From the NCBI GenBank assembly GCA_946807835.1, contig OX327703.1:2983501-3047500 (forward strand): a stretch of 64,000 bases of DNA, read 5' to 3'. The stretch comes from Ailanthus altissimus. Taxonomy: Eukaryota > Streptophyta > Magnoliopsida > Sapindales > Simaroubaceae. Both the position numbers and the translations under genes were made by a program. Positions 33,331 through 43,959 of this stretch are shown piece by piece. Position 1 is the stretch's first letter, and each line of letters opens with the position of its first letter. The notes beneath the pieces were generated by a model that was not told the origin of the DNA, searched no databases, and saw only the letters and a list, made by a program, of their open reading frames with translations.

Positions 33331-34526
33331 TTTTATAATTACATCCAAAAAAAAAAAAGTTTAAATCAGGAATTTGAAAATTTCATCTTTGGTATAATTA
33401 TTATATTTTTTTTGAAACATGTTTTGTTTGGTATAATACTAAAATGATTGAAGTTTAGCGTTTTAAGTAATACAATGGCACCCAAAAGGTCTGGGTGTAG
33501 TCAATTGCAATATACATAATACGAGCAACAAAATTTTGGCGGCTGTGGAGTTCAATAAACAGCCGAGCCGGGCCAGGCGTGCGGCGCGCCAAATCTTGCA
33601 ACATCGACCTTTTGTAAATGTTTGACCGCATGTGACGTGATAAGAGAGATGCTGACAAGACAAGGACTATAATGCCAGCGTAATAGCCGCGCTGTTCAGT
33701 CGGTTCTGTCTATTTTCGTTCGTGCAAAAACCAGCCAATAAGTACGGGCCACGAGGTGATCTCCTGATTAGTTTATTTTAGTCATTTTCCGTATAATTTA
33801 CGCTTCTATTTTTGTTATTCGTCAATACTCAAATACCTTTTTGTCTCTCTTCGTCACTTTCGATCTAAAACCCTCACTCTCCAGCAGAATTTACTCTTTA
33901 AAAAAAAAACCTCGATTCTCTTTTTCTGGTTTTGTTTTTTCGGAAGGTTTGTTGAATGGAGATGTTTAGCTGCAGGTTGTGTGATCAGAGCAGTCTTGAC
34001 TTCTCAAAATACCTGCTTTGTTATTGAGGTTTTTCTTTTAATTCGAAATTAGGTTAATTTCCTTTGAGTTATAAACTCTTTTCTTTTTGTTTTGATTTTG
34101 TTTATTGTGTAAATAGAAACAGATCTGACCGAGGCCACGCTTAAACAACAAATGGTAATTTCAGTGTTCTTGTTATTCTTCATTGGTCGGTTGTTTTCTG
34201 GAATGAGGAACAGTAGCGAGAAGCAAAGGAAAGTTTTTATCTTTTAGGGTTTTAGATAGTGGAAAGGCTTTAAAAGCAAGGTCTTTGATAGTTTTGTTCA
34301 CACTTATATGAAAAGAATTTTTCATTTTCATTTCTGTGATTTTGTTGACGAACGACAGTGATATGCGTCTAAATTGCTTTATTCCCCTCCTTTCACTTGA
34401 CGTAGTCTTAAGCACCCCGTTTTTGTCACAAAATCATTCCACTATCAGAGCATGTCATCGTTTCTCAAAATCATATACTGTCAGGCATCTGTTTCTGTGA
34501 CAAAATCAGTGCCGTAAGCTCTGTTC
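33330..34526 (+). promoter_or_regulatory. Upstream region and 5' leader of the TIR-CC-HMA gene
   Basis: Richer in G+C than the surrounding spacer, and partly duplicated at 46090-46460. A W-box core (TTGACC, 33622-33627, target of WRKY factors) and a TGACG motif (33633-33637, TGA-bZIP type) lie about 900 bases before the start codon. The stretch 33520-33850 resembles a promoter and 33850-34526 a leader, possibly with its own intron. In-frame stop TAA 12 bases before the ATG at 34527 fixes the N-terminus. Motif functions are inferred from consensus only. Confidence 0.4.
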
Positions 34527-35137
34527 ATGGCTTTATCTTTATCTTCACCTTCTTCTTCTTCTTTTTGCCTTCATCATTCTCCTCAACGGAATGATGATTC
34601 CTTCCACATTTCTAGAGATACCCTTGATACCATTATTAGAGGGGTTGTGGCGGATTGCCTCAATAGAAGATGGAATTGTGACAATGACGTTTTTATCAGT
34701 TTTCGAGGGGATGATACCCGTGCTAACATTACTAGCATTCTCCATGGTGCTTTGTGCGGACAACATGTGAAGGCTTTCACTGATGAAGCACTTGAGAGAG
34801 GAGTTAATGTTTTGCCTTCGCTTTTGGGTAAAATCAATAGATCATTGATATGTATAACTGTTTTCTCAAAGGACTATGCTTCTTCCCCAAGTTGTGTGAT
34901 TGAACTTGACAGGATTCTTCAATGCCGGGAAATGAATGGTCAAATTGTTATACCAATTTTCTACGGTGTGGAGCAATCGAATGTGCAGGGGCTGATTGAA
35001 ATTCTCGGGAATGCTTTTATTAAGCACTTACTAGATCCCATGGCAGATCCCACGGCAGTGGTGGCAAAGGCTGAGAAATGGAAGGCTAGTTTGAAAGAAG
35101 CATTCGATCTCTTTGGCAGGGTTTCCATGAGCATCGG
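34527..35137 (+). CDS. Exon 1: TIR domain
   Basis: Codes for residues 1-203 and two bases of codon 204. The first 52 residues are serine-rich and then charged; the TIR domain starts at D53. Donor GG|GTAATT at 35138. If not spliced, translation stops at 35139-35141, giving a 204-residue TIR-only protein, a form known to be functional in plants. TIR followed by a phase-2 intron is the standard first-exon structure of TNL genes, which supports an origin from a genuine TNL. Confidence 0.75.
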
Positions 35138-38100
35138 GTAATTTAACTCTCTCTCTCTCATGTGTCCAAGATTAGGAAATGGGAAAAGGAAGGAGTCACT
35201 TGTATCATTCATCATTTATGTCTTTTATGGAGAGAGGGAAAAAAATGAAAGACTTTAATTTGCCTGATTCTGTCTTGGTCGATGCCATTTTTGACTCGTT
35301 GTTGGTTTTGCACCTCTAGGTCTGACAGGAAACTTGTAGGAGATATTGTCGAAGATATTTTGAAGAAATTGGTACGTATATCAGTCTCAATGGCGGAGGA
35401 ACTGGCAAAACTCTTCAATATGTTGTGCGATAAACTAGATATCAATGCTGGTGCATTTTGGAACAATCCGGACATGAAACGGCTGCATATCAGATTAAGA
35501 GAAGTGCATCACCTTCTTCAGGAAGCTAGGCACAATACATTCAAGCAGCATCGGTTGCTTCGCCTGTGGTTCAAGAATCTCAAAAGCCATGCTTATGATA
35601 TTGATGATTTGATTGATGACTATGAGAATCCCAAAAAAACAAACAGCCGGTTTGATGAAGCTGTGAGGAGAATTGATAGACAGTTAGATAAGTTCTTGAA
35701 TTCGTTTCAGAATCTTGTCACTAATCAACATAATGGAGAAAGGAGAGCCATTTCTGAGGTGAGTTCTGAAAACCTCTGATGAATTTGCTGTTTTTTGAAT
35801 TTTCAGACATTTAAAAAATATTGTATTTCTTACGTTGTTACACTATGCTAACATAGTCCATACTATACCCATGGCGGAAGAATGTGGAATTTGGATGCCC
35901 TTTAACACCCAATTTAGAATGATGAGAATGTGGAATCGCATTGTGTGGAATGTAAGGGAGTTATTAAATCTCAAAGGCTATTGATTGTGCTAAATGGTCT
36001 GTTGGATGATGATAATGGAAACTTAAAGAGTATTTGAACTTATCAATTTTAAAAGTGGATGGCCCAGGATCTTATGTTGGATAACCATTCTAGTTGTGTG
36101 GCAGCTTTGAAGGGCACGTTCCAGCCTAGTAGTGGACATTTTTTAGTGAGTTGGATTCTGACTCATTTAAGGTGAGTTGACACCAGTACTAGCATCAGAT
36201 AGTATAGTGCTTGGACATGAGAACAATCTCAGACTTATGGCACCAGAATCTTTGATGATGACTGAACCACAAAGGCATCTAATTTCTGAGATGGCATCTA
36301 ATTTATCAGGACATGCGGGACTTCAATGACTTCTGACTTATCAGGACCCTTTTGAGGCTTGAAATTTAGCTTACATCTTTAAAGTCTTAATCCTAACTCC
36401 TGAAATATACTGATATTCTTTTCTCAGTCTCTTTTGTTGCTGTCACCATCCCTGCTGCCATTCATAGACTCTCCTTCATTGTTTTCTGCCCCAACTACCA
36501 CGTCTGACAAAGACTCCTATGATCTCTCCGGCCGCCGTAGTGCAAAGGTACAATCCAGATTTCTTTTTTAAAATAATATATATGTGTTTCTTCAACTTCT
36601 TCCATTTCTTTTTGTATGAATAAATAATTATTTAGATATGATGTGTGATGGCTTCATCGTCTAGTAGAGCTTTGCAAGTAGCTTCGTCCATCATAATTCA
36701 TATGTAATGTAATTAATTTTAATGATATAAATTTATACAGTTTTTATCTGGGGCATGGTGTAGCTCACCTTGCAACATTTCCATGTGAAAGTACTATGTT
36801 AATTCAATGCTTTAACTCCATCCATGAGGCGTTATGTGGTTGGACCAACCTTTCAGGCATGCTGCATCATAAGTTGACCGATGCCCTCTGCCAAAACAAG
36901 TTGTAAACTTAAGAATCACCCTAGATTAGATACCTGACAGTTACCTACCCTTGTGACCCCATCTTTTTACCTTATTGATGTGATATAATTGCATTTTGGT
37001 TGTAGTTTTCATTTAGTACGAGGTATTGTAGCTTCTCGGATGTGCTCCGCTTTTTTCAAAACTTCTAATACTGCAGCTTGAGATAATAAATGAATTTACT
37101 AGTGCTCATCAATCTAGTACCTTAATTCCCCTTTCCTGTGGGGGTATTCGAAATCCAATAACCAAACTAACCATTCAATTTTGATTGAATTTGGTGAGTT
37201 GGTGGAATGGATTGTATCAAATTGAGAAACCAATGAACAGAACCAATTGGATCTGGTGGGGGATTTTTATGTAGAGGTCTGTCAATAACCAAACTAAATT
37301 GACCAAGTAATGCATAGTCAGTTTTCTTTCCATCCATTTGAGTCAATCAACTTGAAACTTAAAAGAGCCTGAAAAGAAAGCCCATACATGTTATGGCAAA
37401 TATCTGCTCAACGTCTTACCATATCTTGCTAAATTATTGTGAGTATATTGATTGAAAATTATCGAGATATAATTTAAAAAACAAGTCAAATGCGTAGAGT
37501 ACACAAGAATTGAAGACGGAAGTGAAAAGAGGCAAAAGACGAAAGGAGCAGTGACCAGGCGTGGGCACTGCGGCGACCAGTCATGAACATGAGTGTTGCG
37601 GTGGCAGGTGACAAGTGCCGCGACCCCCAAACCGGCGCACCAGCGTTGCGATGCTTGGCGTGGGAAGTGTTTCTTGAATTGAGACTTCCTTATTTCGTTT
37701 TTCATTTACTTCAGAACTCCCTAATATGACTTCCACACATTTAGAGTAAACCTAGGACATCCCAAATGCCTATATAAAGGCTCTCAATTGGATTTTAAAC
37801 ACATCTTAGTAATAATTCAATAGATCTAATTGGTCATTGAAGAAGTCTTTGTGAGAGAAAATTTCTAGAGTGTAAGAGAGAGTTTTCTTTGTGATCTTTT
37901 TTTATAAAAAGACATACTTTGTGAGTGTCTTGTAATTCATAATAAGAAGAATGTGATCTTGATTTGCCGTAGACGTAGGTAAAGTTGCCGAACCACATAA
38001 ACTTTTTGTGTTATTCTTCTACCCTTTCTCTTTTTATTCTTTAATTATTTATTCTGCATATTTTGCTTGGGTGATTTTGCTTGTTTGTGTGCTTCCACTT

Positions 38101-41100
38101 CAACAAACTGGTATCAGAACTTAGTTCTAAGCAGACATGGCCACACCCAAGTATGAGGTAGAGAAATTCAACGGTACGAATGACTTCAATCTATGATAAA
38201 AGTAAAGGCATTATTGTAAGCCATAGGCTAGGCTCGACATTAGAGGAGACTGCAACTCCATCTAGTGATGAAGAGAAGACGCTAGAGTCATCTAAAGCTG
38301 AAGCAGAAAGAAAAGACATTCAAGAAAGAGCTCATAGCATAATCATTCTGTCATTTATCGATGAAGTACTAAGGGAAGTAGCAGGTGAGACGACTGTAAT
38401 TGATCTTTGAAAGAAGCTTGACTCTCTTTATATGCGAAAATCATTGGCCAACAGATTGCATATAAAAAAAAAGCTGTATTAGCTGTCCATATTAAAAGGG
38501 ACGCCGATGAAAGATCATATAGACGCCTTCAATAAGATCATTCTTGATCTTGAGTCTATCAACATCAAAATAGAAGATGAAGGTAGAGCAATTATCCTGC
38601 TGAGTTTACTCCTCAAGAGTTATAAAAACTTTGTTGGTATGCTACTCTACGGCAGAGAGAGTTTAACGATGAGTGATGTGAAATCATCATAAAACTCAAA
38701 GTTATTAGACAAATAGACCGAGGGCAATGCAGAAAGTTTATTTGTAATATAAAGGCCCTTATATAAAGATGAAAGAAAAAATGGCTCAAGATCGAAGTTT
38801 AGGACTCCTAGGAAGTGCTATTGGTGCAAAAAAGAGGGGCACTTCATAAAGGACTGTCATGAAAAGAGAGTACAAGATAAGAAGAAAGCGGATACTGTAC
38901 TTGCCTATAATGATAGCTATAACAGTGTAAAGACACTCGTCGCTATTGATGGTAAAAACACTAAAAAATGGGTTTTTGATTCTGGTTGTACTTTTCACAA
39001 GTGCTTGCACAAGTCTTGGTTTACAAATTTTCAATCCATTAGTGGTGGTAAGGTCTTAATGGATAATGATGTTGCATGTCAGATGATGGAAATTGATAGT
39101 GTTAAGCTTAGGCTGCATAATGGGCGAGTAAGAGAATTGACTGATGTTAGGTATGTTTCTGACTTGAAGAGAAACTTGATCTCACTAGGGACCCTAGACC
39201 AGAATGGGTGTTCCATCAGGATTGATAGAGGAATTTTAAGAGTTTTGAGGTTTTCCATGGTGGTGATGAGAGGTGAGAAGTGCAAAGGCGTTTATGTGCT
39301 TAAGGGTGAAGTCGTGAGTGATTCTGCACTATTCTCTGTAGATGATGAGAGTATGCAAATCAAGTGTGACATCTTAGACTGGCACACCTAGGCGAGAGAA
39401 ACTTGAAGGAGTTATTTAGTTAAAAGTCATTTGGTGAGGATAAGTTACAGCCCTTAAAGGTTTGTGAGCATTGTGTACTTGAAAAAGCACATAAGGTGAG
39501 GTTTAGTACTGGCAAGCACAAAACTAAGGAGACTCTTGACTATATATACTTGGATCTTTGGGGTCCAGTTTAGACAACTACTCGTGGTGGTACCAGGTAT
39601 TTTCTAAGTTTAATTGATGACTATTCAATGATGCCGTAGGTCTATGTGTTGAAGAGTAAGGATTAAGTGTTTAAAGTATTCAAGATTTGGAAGGCTCTTA
39701 TTGAGAATCAGACTGAAAAAATGGTAAAGAGATTGAGAACTGATAACGGCCTCGAATTTTGTAATAGAGAGTTTGATAGATTTTGTGTCAAGCATGGGAT
39801 TGCAAGACATAGAACAGTGAGATCAACACCACAGCAGAATGGCAAAGCTAAGAGGATAAATAAGACCTTACTTGAAAGGGTTAGATGCATGCTTACTAAT
39901 GCAAAGATGTACAAGGCATTTTGGGGAGAAGCTGTAGTGACGATAGCTTATTTGATTAATAGAAGTCTCTCCCTAGCAATTGACTTCAAGATGGTAGAAG
40001 AGAAATTGTCTAGTAATCATCCGAAGTATGACCACCTTAGAATATTTGGTTACCCTACCTTTGTACATGTTAAGGAAGAAAAGATGGAACCTAGAGCTAT
40101 CAAAGAGGTATTCATAGCATATCCCGAAGGAGTAAAAGGATACAAGGTGTGGTGTAAAGACTTGACACCATCAAGGAGTATCATAAGTTGTGACGTGATG
40201 TTTAATGAGACGACGATGCTGAAAACCTCCTGAGAAGATGAGAAAGAAGAACTTGTGCACAAGGAAGACTCAGCACTCGAGTTAATAGAAGTTGAAGTGG
40301 AGCCTGAAAGTGGATCTAATATGCCCATAGATCAGCACTTCAATAATGAGATCCTTGAAGATGAACTAAGAACACCAGCGAGTTCCTCCAAGTCCACCCA
40401 AAGAAAGACTAAAACTCCTGAGATAGAACTTGAAGAGTACCAGCTAGCTAAAGACAGGCTAAGGAGAATAATTAACCCATCAGTCAGGTATGAACAAGCA
40501 GATCTAGTTGCTAATGCTTTTAATTTTTCTTACACTCTTGAGTATGATGAGCCTAAGACATATGATGAGGCTATGGAAAGTGAAAACAAGAAATAATGGC
40601 AATAGGCAATGGAAGAAGAGATTAGTTCTCTTAGGAAGAACAATACCTAGAAGTTGGTGGAGAGATCTAAAAAAAACTAGTCGAGTGCAAGTGGGTGTAT
40701 AAAATAAAGAAGGGGATACCGAAAATAGAGCTTACAAAATTCAAGGCTAGGTTAGTAGCACAAGGTCTTGCTCAGAGAGAGGGAGTTAATTTTCATGAGA
40801 TATTCTCTCCAGTCGTCAAGCACATATCTATTAGGATTTTGTTAGCCATATGAATAAACCTTGATTTACATCTAGAAAAGATAGATGTAAAGACAGCTTT
40901 TCTACATGGAGAGCTTGAAGAGACGATATACATGGCACAATCGCAAGGGTTTGAGGAGTCCGAAAAAGAAGATCATGCTTGTTTGCTAAAGAAGTCATTA
41001 TACGGGTTAAAGCAATCACCTAGATAGGGGTATAAGAGATTTGAAGAGTTTATGATAGCTTATGATTTTAGTAAGAGTAAGTATGACGGATACGTGTACT

Positions 41101-43716
41101 TCAAGAACATAAGTTGTGGGATGATGTATTTACTTCTATACGTTAACGATATATTGATAGCATATAAGAATATGGAAGAAATACAGAAGCTTAAGAAACA
41201 GTTGAATGGTGAGTTTGAGATGAAGAATTTAGGAGCAACAAAGAGAATATTGAGTATGGATATTGTGAGGGAAAGAAGAGATGTTATCTTCTTATCCCAA
41301 CAGCAATATATATGCAAAATTTTAGAGAAGTTTGGCATGTCCAAAGCAAAGGCTGTCTATACTCATTTAGCTATACATTTCAGACTTTCAGCAGCACAGT
41401 CGCCGATAGCCGAAGAGGAGAAACTGTAAATGAGTAAAATACCGTATATAAGCGCCATAGGGAGCATCATGTATGCAATGGTTTGCACACGGGCTGTAAG
41501 TATGGTAAGTAGATATATAGAAAATTCAGACAATGATCACTAGCTTGCAGTGAAGTGGATTTTGAGATATCTCAAGGGGACGTCAAATCACAGGTTGATG
41601 TATAAGAGGGATGAGGATAACAATAAAATGGTAAGAGGGTACGTAAACTCAGATTATGCAAGTAATCTAGACGAAAGAAGAACGTTAACAGGCTACGTAT
41701 TTATAATGTTTAGGTGTAATATATGTTGGAGATTAATTCTACAACATGTGGTTGCGCTATTTACCACAGAGGCAGAGTACATAGCTATTAGTGAAGCTAT
41801 AAAGGAGGTCGTGTGGTTGAAAGGCATATGCATAGAAGTATTGGCTAGTAAGAATGTGAACACCAGTGTATATTGTGATAGCTAGAGTGCCATACACCTA
41901 AGCAAGCATCAAGTGTTCCACGAGAGGTCGAAATACATTGATGTGAGGCTCCATTACATTAGAGAGATTGTCCAAAGTGGTGAAGTTAGTCTAACAAAGA
42001 TAACGTCGTCTAAAGATTATGCTGATATGTTGACTAAGCTACTGCCCTCGGTTAAGTTCATCTTATGTAAGGACTTAACCAGAGTCATTACTTTGTGAGG
42101 GTGACCGAAAATGCAGAAATGAGATATCAAGTTGCTTTGTGGGTGATTTTGAATCAAGAAGGGAATTTGCGAGAATATTGATTGAAAATCATCGAGATAT
42201 GATTTGGAGAGCAAGCCAAGTGCACAGGGTGTGCAAGGATAGAAGATGGATGCTAAAGGAGGTAAAAGATGAAGGGAGTAGTTACTAGACGTGGGCGTCG
42301 CAGCGACCACGCCAGAACATGAGCACCGTGGCCCCCAGACGAATGCACCAGCGCCTCAGCGATGAGAGCTGAGGGCCGCGGCGCCCAGACGGGCACATCA
42401 GAGTTGCGGTACTTGGCGCGAGAAGTGTTTTCCAAATTGAGACTTTCTTAGTTCGTTTCTCACTTGCTTCATGACTCCTTAATATGACTCTCACATGTTT
42501 AGGGTAAACCTAGGACTTCCCAAAAGCCTGTATAAAAGCTCTTAATTGGCTTATAAATACATCTTGGTGATAACTTAATAGATCTAATTGATCATTGAAA
42601 AAGGTTTTGTGGTTTTTTGTAAGAGAAAATTCTAGAGTGCAAGAGAGAGTCTTTTTTATGATCTTTTTTTTTTTGTAAAAGACATACTTTGTGAGTACCT
42701 TATGATTCATAATAAGAAAAGTGTGATCTTGGTCCGCCGTGGACGTAGGCAAAGTTTTTAAACCACATAAACTTTGTGTGTTCTTCTTTTACCCTTTCTT
42801 TCTTTCTTCTTTAATTACTTCTTTCGCATTTATTGTTTAAATGATTTTGTTTGTTTGTGTGCTTCTGTTTCAATAATTATATTGATATTTTCCTTTTGTT
42901 CTATAGAGTCTAATTATTCACTGCTTTGGACTTCCTTTCTTTTCTTTTTGATTTAAAGCCTAATACCATCTTTCACTTAGATGTTCTACTTTGATTATAC
43001 TTTGATGTGAATCTCATATCTGATATTCTTTTGTAACAGAAAGCAGTTCTTACATTGGAAATAAACGATGCAAGAGCAAAGCAGCAAGCTTTCGACATAG
43101 TCTCTCAATTTATTGGTATTTCAGTTTAACTTTCTTACTGTTACTTTGTTTCATTGCTCGAAAATTGGATGAACGACTGTAACTTTGATTTGTTTGTTCT
43201 TTTCCGCTCTTCTTCATTCAAAAAATAATAAAAGTTTTGGCTCCTTGAATTGTTAAAATTAAAGTATGTGATTTGTTTTTAGTAACTGTATTGGAAAGGA
43301 AAACTGATGGATAAAAAATGTTCAGTTTTATTCCATTTACTACATTTTCTCATCAAACTAACTGGAACTTATTCTATGAAAGAAAAATGAGACATTAGAA
43401 CATGGCAATTTCAGTGGCATTTTGTTTTAACTGTGCAGGGATTGATGACATCTCATTTGACCCGGCAGACAAGAAAATGACTGTTGTCGGAGGCTTCAAT
43501 GTATTAGGTTTGGCGAGTAAACTGAGGGATCTATTTTCCGCAGAGCTAGTCTCTTTAGGAGAAGCAAACGCGCCTGAAGATGGAAAATGTAATAAAGAAG
43601 AGCCCGAGATGGTAGATAAGAAGAAGAAGAAGAAGAAGAAAGATGTAGCTGAGATTGTGAAGGGCAAATCAAGAAAATCATCAATTTTTTCATGTTCATG
43701 CTTTTCTTTCAAGTAA
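34527..43716 (+). CDS. TIR - Rx-type CC - HMA fusion protein, five exons, no NB-ARC
   Basis: Exons 34527-35137, 35320-35758, 36428-36547, 43040-43115 and 43439-43716 join with matching phases (2, 0, 0, 1) into 1524 bases, 507 residues plus stop; all introns are GT...AG. Residues 53-200 are a plant TIR domain ('DVFISFRGDDTR', 'FSKDYASSPSCVIELDRIL'). The glutamate of the NADase site is present (E126). The SH motif of the TIR dimer interface reads S-I. A short TNL-like linker ('SDRKLVGDIVEDILKKL', 205-221) runs into an Rx-type coiled-coil domain (228-350) that keeps an EDVID-like 'HAYDIDDLIDDYE' (294-306). Residues 351-390 are a Ser/Pro/Leu-rich linker. Residues 391-460 have HMA-fold spacing ('KAVLTLEINDARAKQQAF', 'MTVVGGFNVLGLASKLRDLF', 'AELVSLGEA') without the CxxC metal site. 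The tail holds eight lysines (476-483) and ends 'SCSCFSFK', not a CaaX box. NB-ARC and LRR are absent. Likely an immune adaptor or a sensor or decoy (inference). Alternative: a TIR-only protein if intron 1 is retained (stop at 35139). Confidence 0.6.
35320..35758 (+). CDS. Exon 2: TNL linker plus Rx-type coiled-coil domain
   Basis: Acceptor CACCTCTAG|G at 35318-35319; donor GAG|GTGAGT at 35759. The first 17 residues look like the start of a TNL second exon (the 'IV.DILK.L' helix before NB-ARC). The coiled-coil part begins with 'MAEELAKLFNMLCDKLD' at 35390, homologous to the two CC-NB genes, and holds the 'RLWFKNLKSHAYDIDDLIDD' block. Without splicing, the frame would end at 35777-35779. The exon joins two receptor classes in one frame. 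Confidence 0.65.
35925..36180 (+). pseudogene. Decayed NB-ARC-like segment inside intron 2
   Basis: At 35985-36040 a frame reads 'SQRLLIVLNGLLDDDNGNL', which lines up with kinase-2 of the neighbouring genes ('GERLLIVMDDVCDLNDDEL'). After a frameshift 'FELINFKSGWPRILC' and 'ITILVVW' occupy the RNBS-B position. It has stops and frameshifts and lies between a good donor (35759) and acceptor (36426-36427). In the paralogues the same place, directly after the same donor-like sequence, is still coding. This suggests that the NB-ARC was lost by becoming intron. Confidence 0.5.
36428..36547 (+). CDS. Exon 3: linker
   Basis: Exactly 40 codons, open, between TTTTCTCAG| and AAG|GTACAA. The sequence is leucine, serine and proline-rich ('SLLLLSPSLLPFIDSPSLFS') and then polar ('TTTSDKDSYDLSGRRSAK'). 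There is no domain match. Its phase 0-0 fits both neighbours. The following intron (36548-43039) is 6.5 kb because of the copia insertion. Confidence 0.5.
37438..38105 (+). repeat. 5' LTR of the intronic copia element
   Basis: 668 bp. It contains the G+C-rich module (about 37555-37665), 'TATATAAAGGC' (a TATA-like box, about 37770) and the 'CGTAGACGTAGGTAAAGTTG' segment shared by all family members. A 104-codon reverse frame over the module (37705-37391) is only an artefact of the G+C-rich repeat. Confidence 0.92.
38137..42098 (+). pseudogene. gag-pol of the intronic copia element, broken
   Basis: gag starts at 38137 ('MATPKYEVEKFNG'). A CCHC knuckle 'CYWCKKEGHFIKDC' lies at about 38818, the protease active site 'FDSGC' at 38975-38989, and GAG-pre-integrase around 39380. 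Integrase (39540-40233) shows 'LDLWG' and 'RTDNGLEF', but the third acidic residue is lost: 'QNGKAKRIN' instead of A-E-R. RT (40690-41430) has 'LLLYVNDILI', with the first Asp of YVDD changed to Asn. RNase H runs 41545-42098. At least ten in-frame stops, often where Gln or Trp is expected, make it inactive. Confidence 0.9.
42168..42875 (+). repeat. 3' LTR of the intronic copia element
   Basis: 708 bp, aligned to the 5' LTR along its whole length, with the G+C-rich module at about 42290-42420. Reverse frames at 42253-42494 are translations of that module and not genes. Confidence 0.92.
43040..43115 (+). CDS. Exon 4: first half of the HMA fold
   Basis: Acceptor TTTTGTAACAG| and donor TTG|GTATTT (phase 1). 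It encodes 'KAVLTLEINDARAKQQAF' and 'DIVSQFI', that is strand 1 and helix 1 of an HMA domain. In metal-binding HMA proteins the loop between them is MxCxxC; here it is 'EINDARA', with no cysteine. The closest known type is the HIPP-related and integrated HMA group that lacks the metal site. Confidence 0.6.
43439..43716 (+). CDS. Exon 5: second half of the HMA fold and C-terminal tail
   Basis: Acceptor ACTGTGCAG| at 43437-43438. It encodes 'IDDISFDPADKKMTVVGG', 'FNVLGLASKLRDLFSAELVS' and then the variable tail with a lysine run and 'CSCFSFK'. Splitting the HMA domain by a phase-1 intron after 'G' is the same arrangement as in many plant HMA genes, which supports this as a true exon. About 240 bases of likely 3' untranslated region follow. 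Confidence 0.65.
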
Positions 43717-43959
43717 GAAGGATTTATGTGCGATGGGTGCTGAGTGATATTAATGGGGTAAGACGTACGCATGCCCGGTAGAGCTGCTCATGATCTGCTG
43801 AGCTATTTTTCTGATGGCTTTCATAGAAGAATGCAGTGGATGATCCTAAAACGTATAAAGTTGATAGTTATACGGCACAAAACCATAGAACCCAAAGGAT
43901 CACTAAATCTTCTGTTTATGATTACGAGGGATTGATTGTATAATAGGTGATTTTGAAAA

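Larger units (their letters stand above)
37438..42875 (+). mobile_element. Complete Ty1/copia retrotransposon in intron 3, with target duplication
   Basis: 5' LTR 37438-38105 and 3' LTR 42168-42875, both starting TG; the 5' LTR ends CAACA, the 3' LTR CAATA. The flanking 5 bp ATTAT (37433-37437 and 42876-42880) are identical. The primer binding site TGGTATCAGAAC (38109-38120) fits initiator methionine tRNA, and a purine tract precedes the 3' LTR (42154-42165). Order gag - protease - integrase - RT - RNase H is the copia order. By eye the LTRs are roughly 80% identical at their starts, so the insertion is old. It has the same orientation as the gene. Confidence 0.95.

Noticed and set aside
37391..37705. 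104-codon minus-strand frame over the 5' LTR
   Set aside because: It is a translation of the G+C-rich LTR module; similar accidental frames appear over the modules at 42253-42494 and 54319-54522.
43395..43772. 125-codon minus-strand frame opposite exon 5
   Set aside because: Antisense shadow of the HMA exon; the phenylalanine run is the complement of the lysine run.
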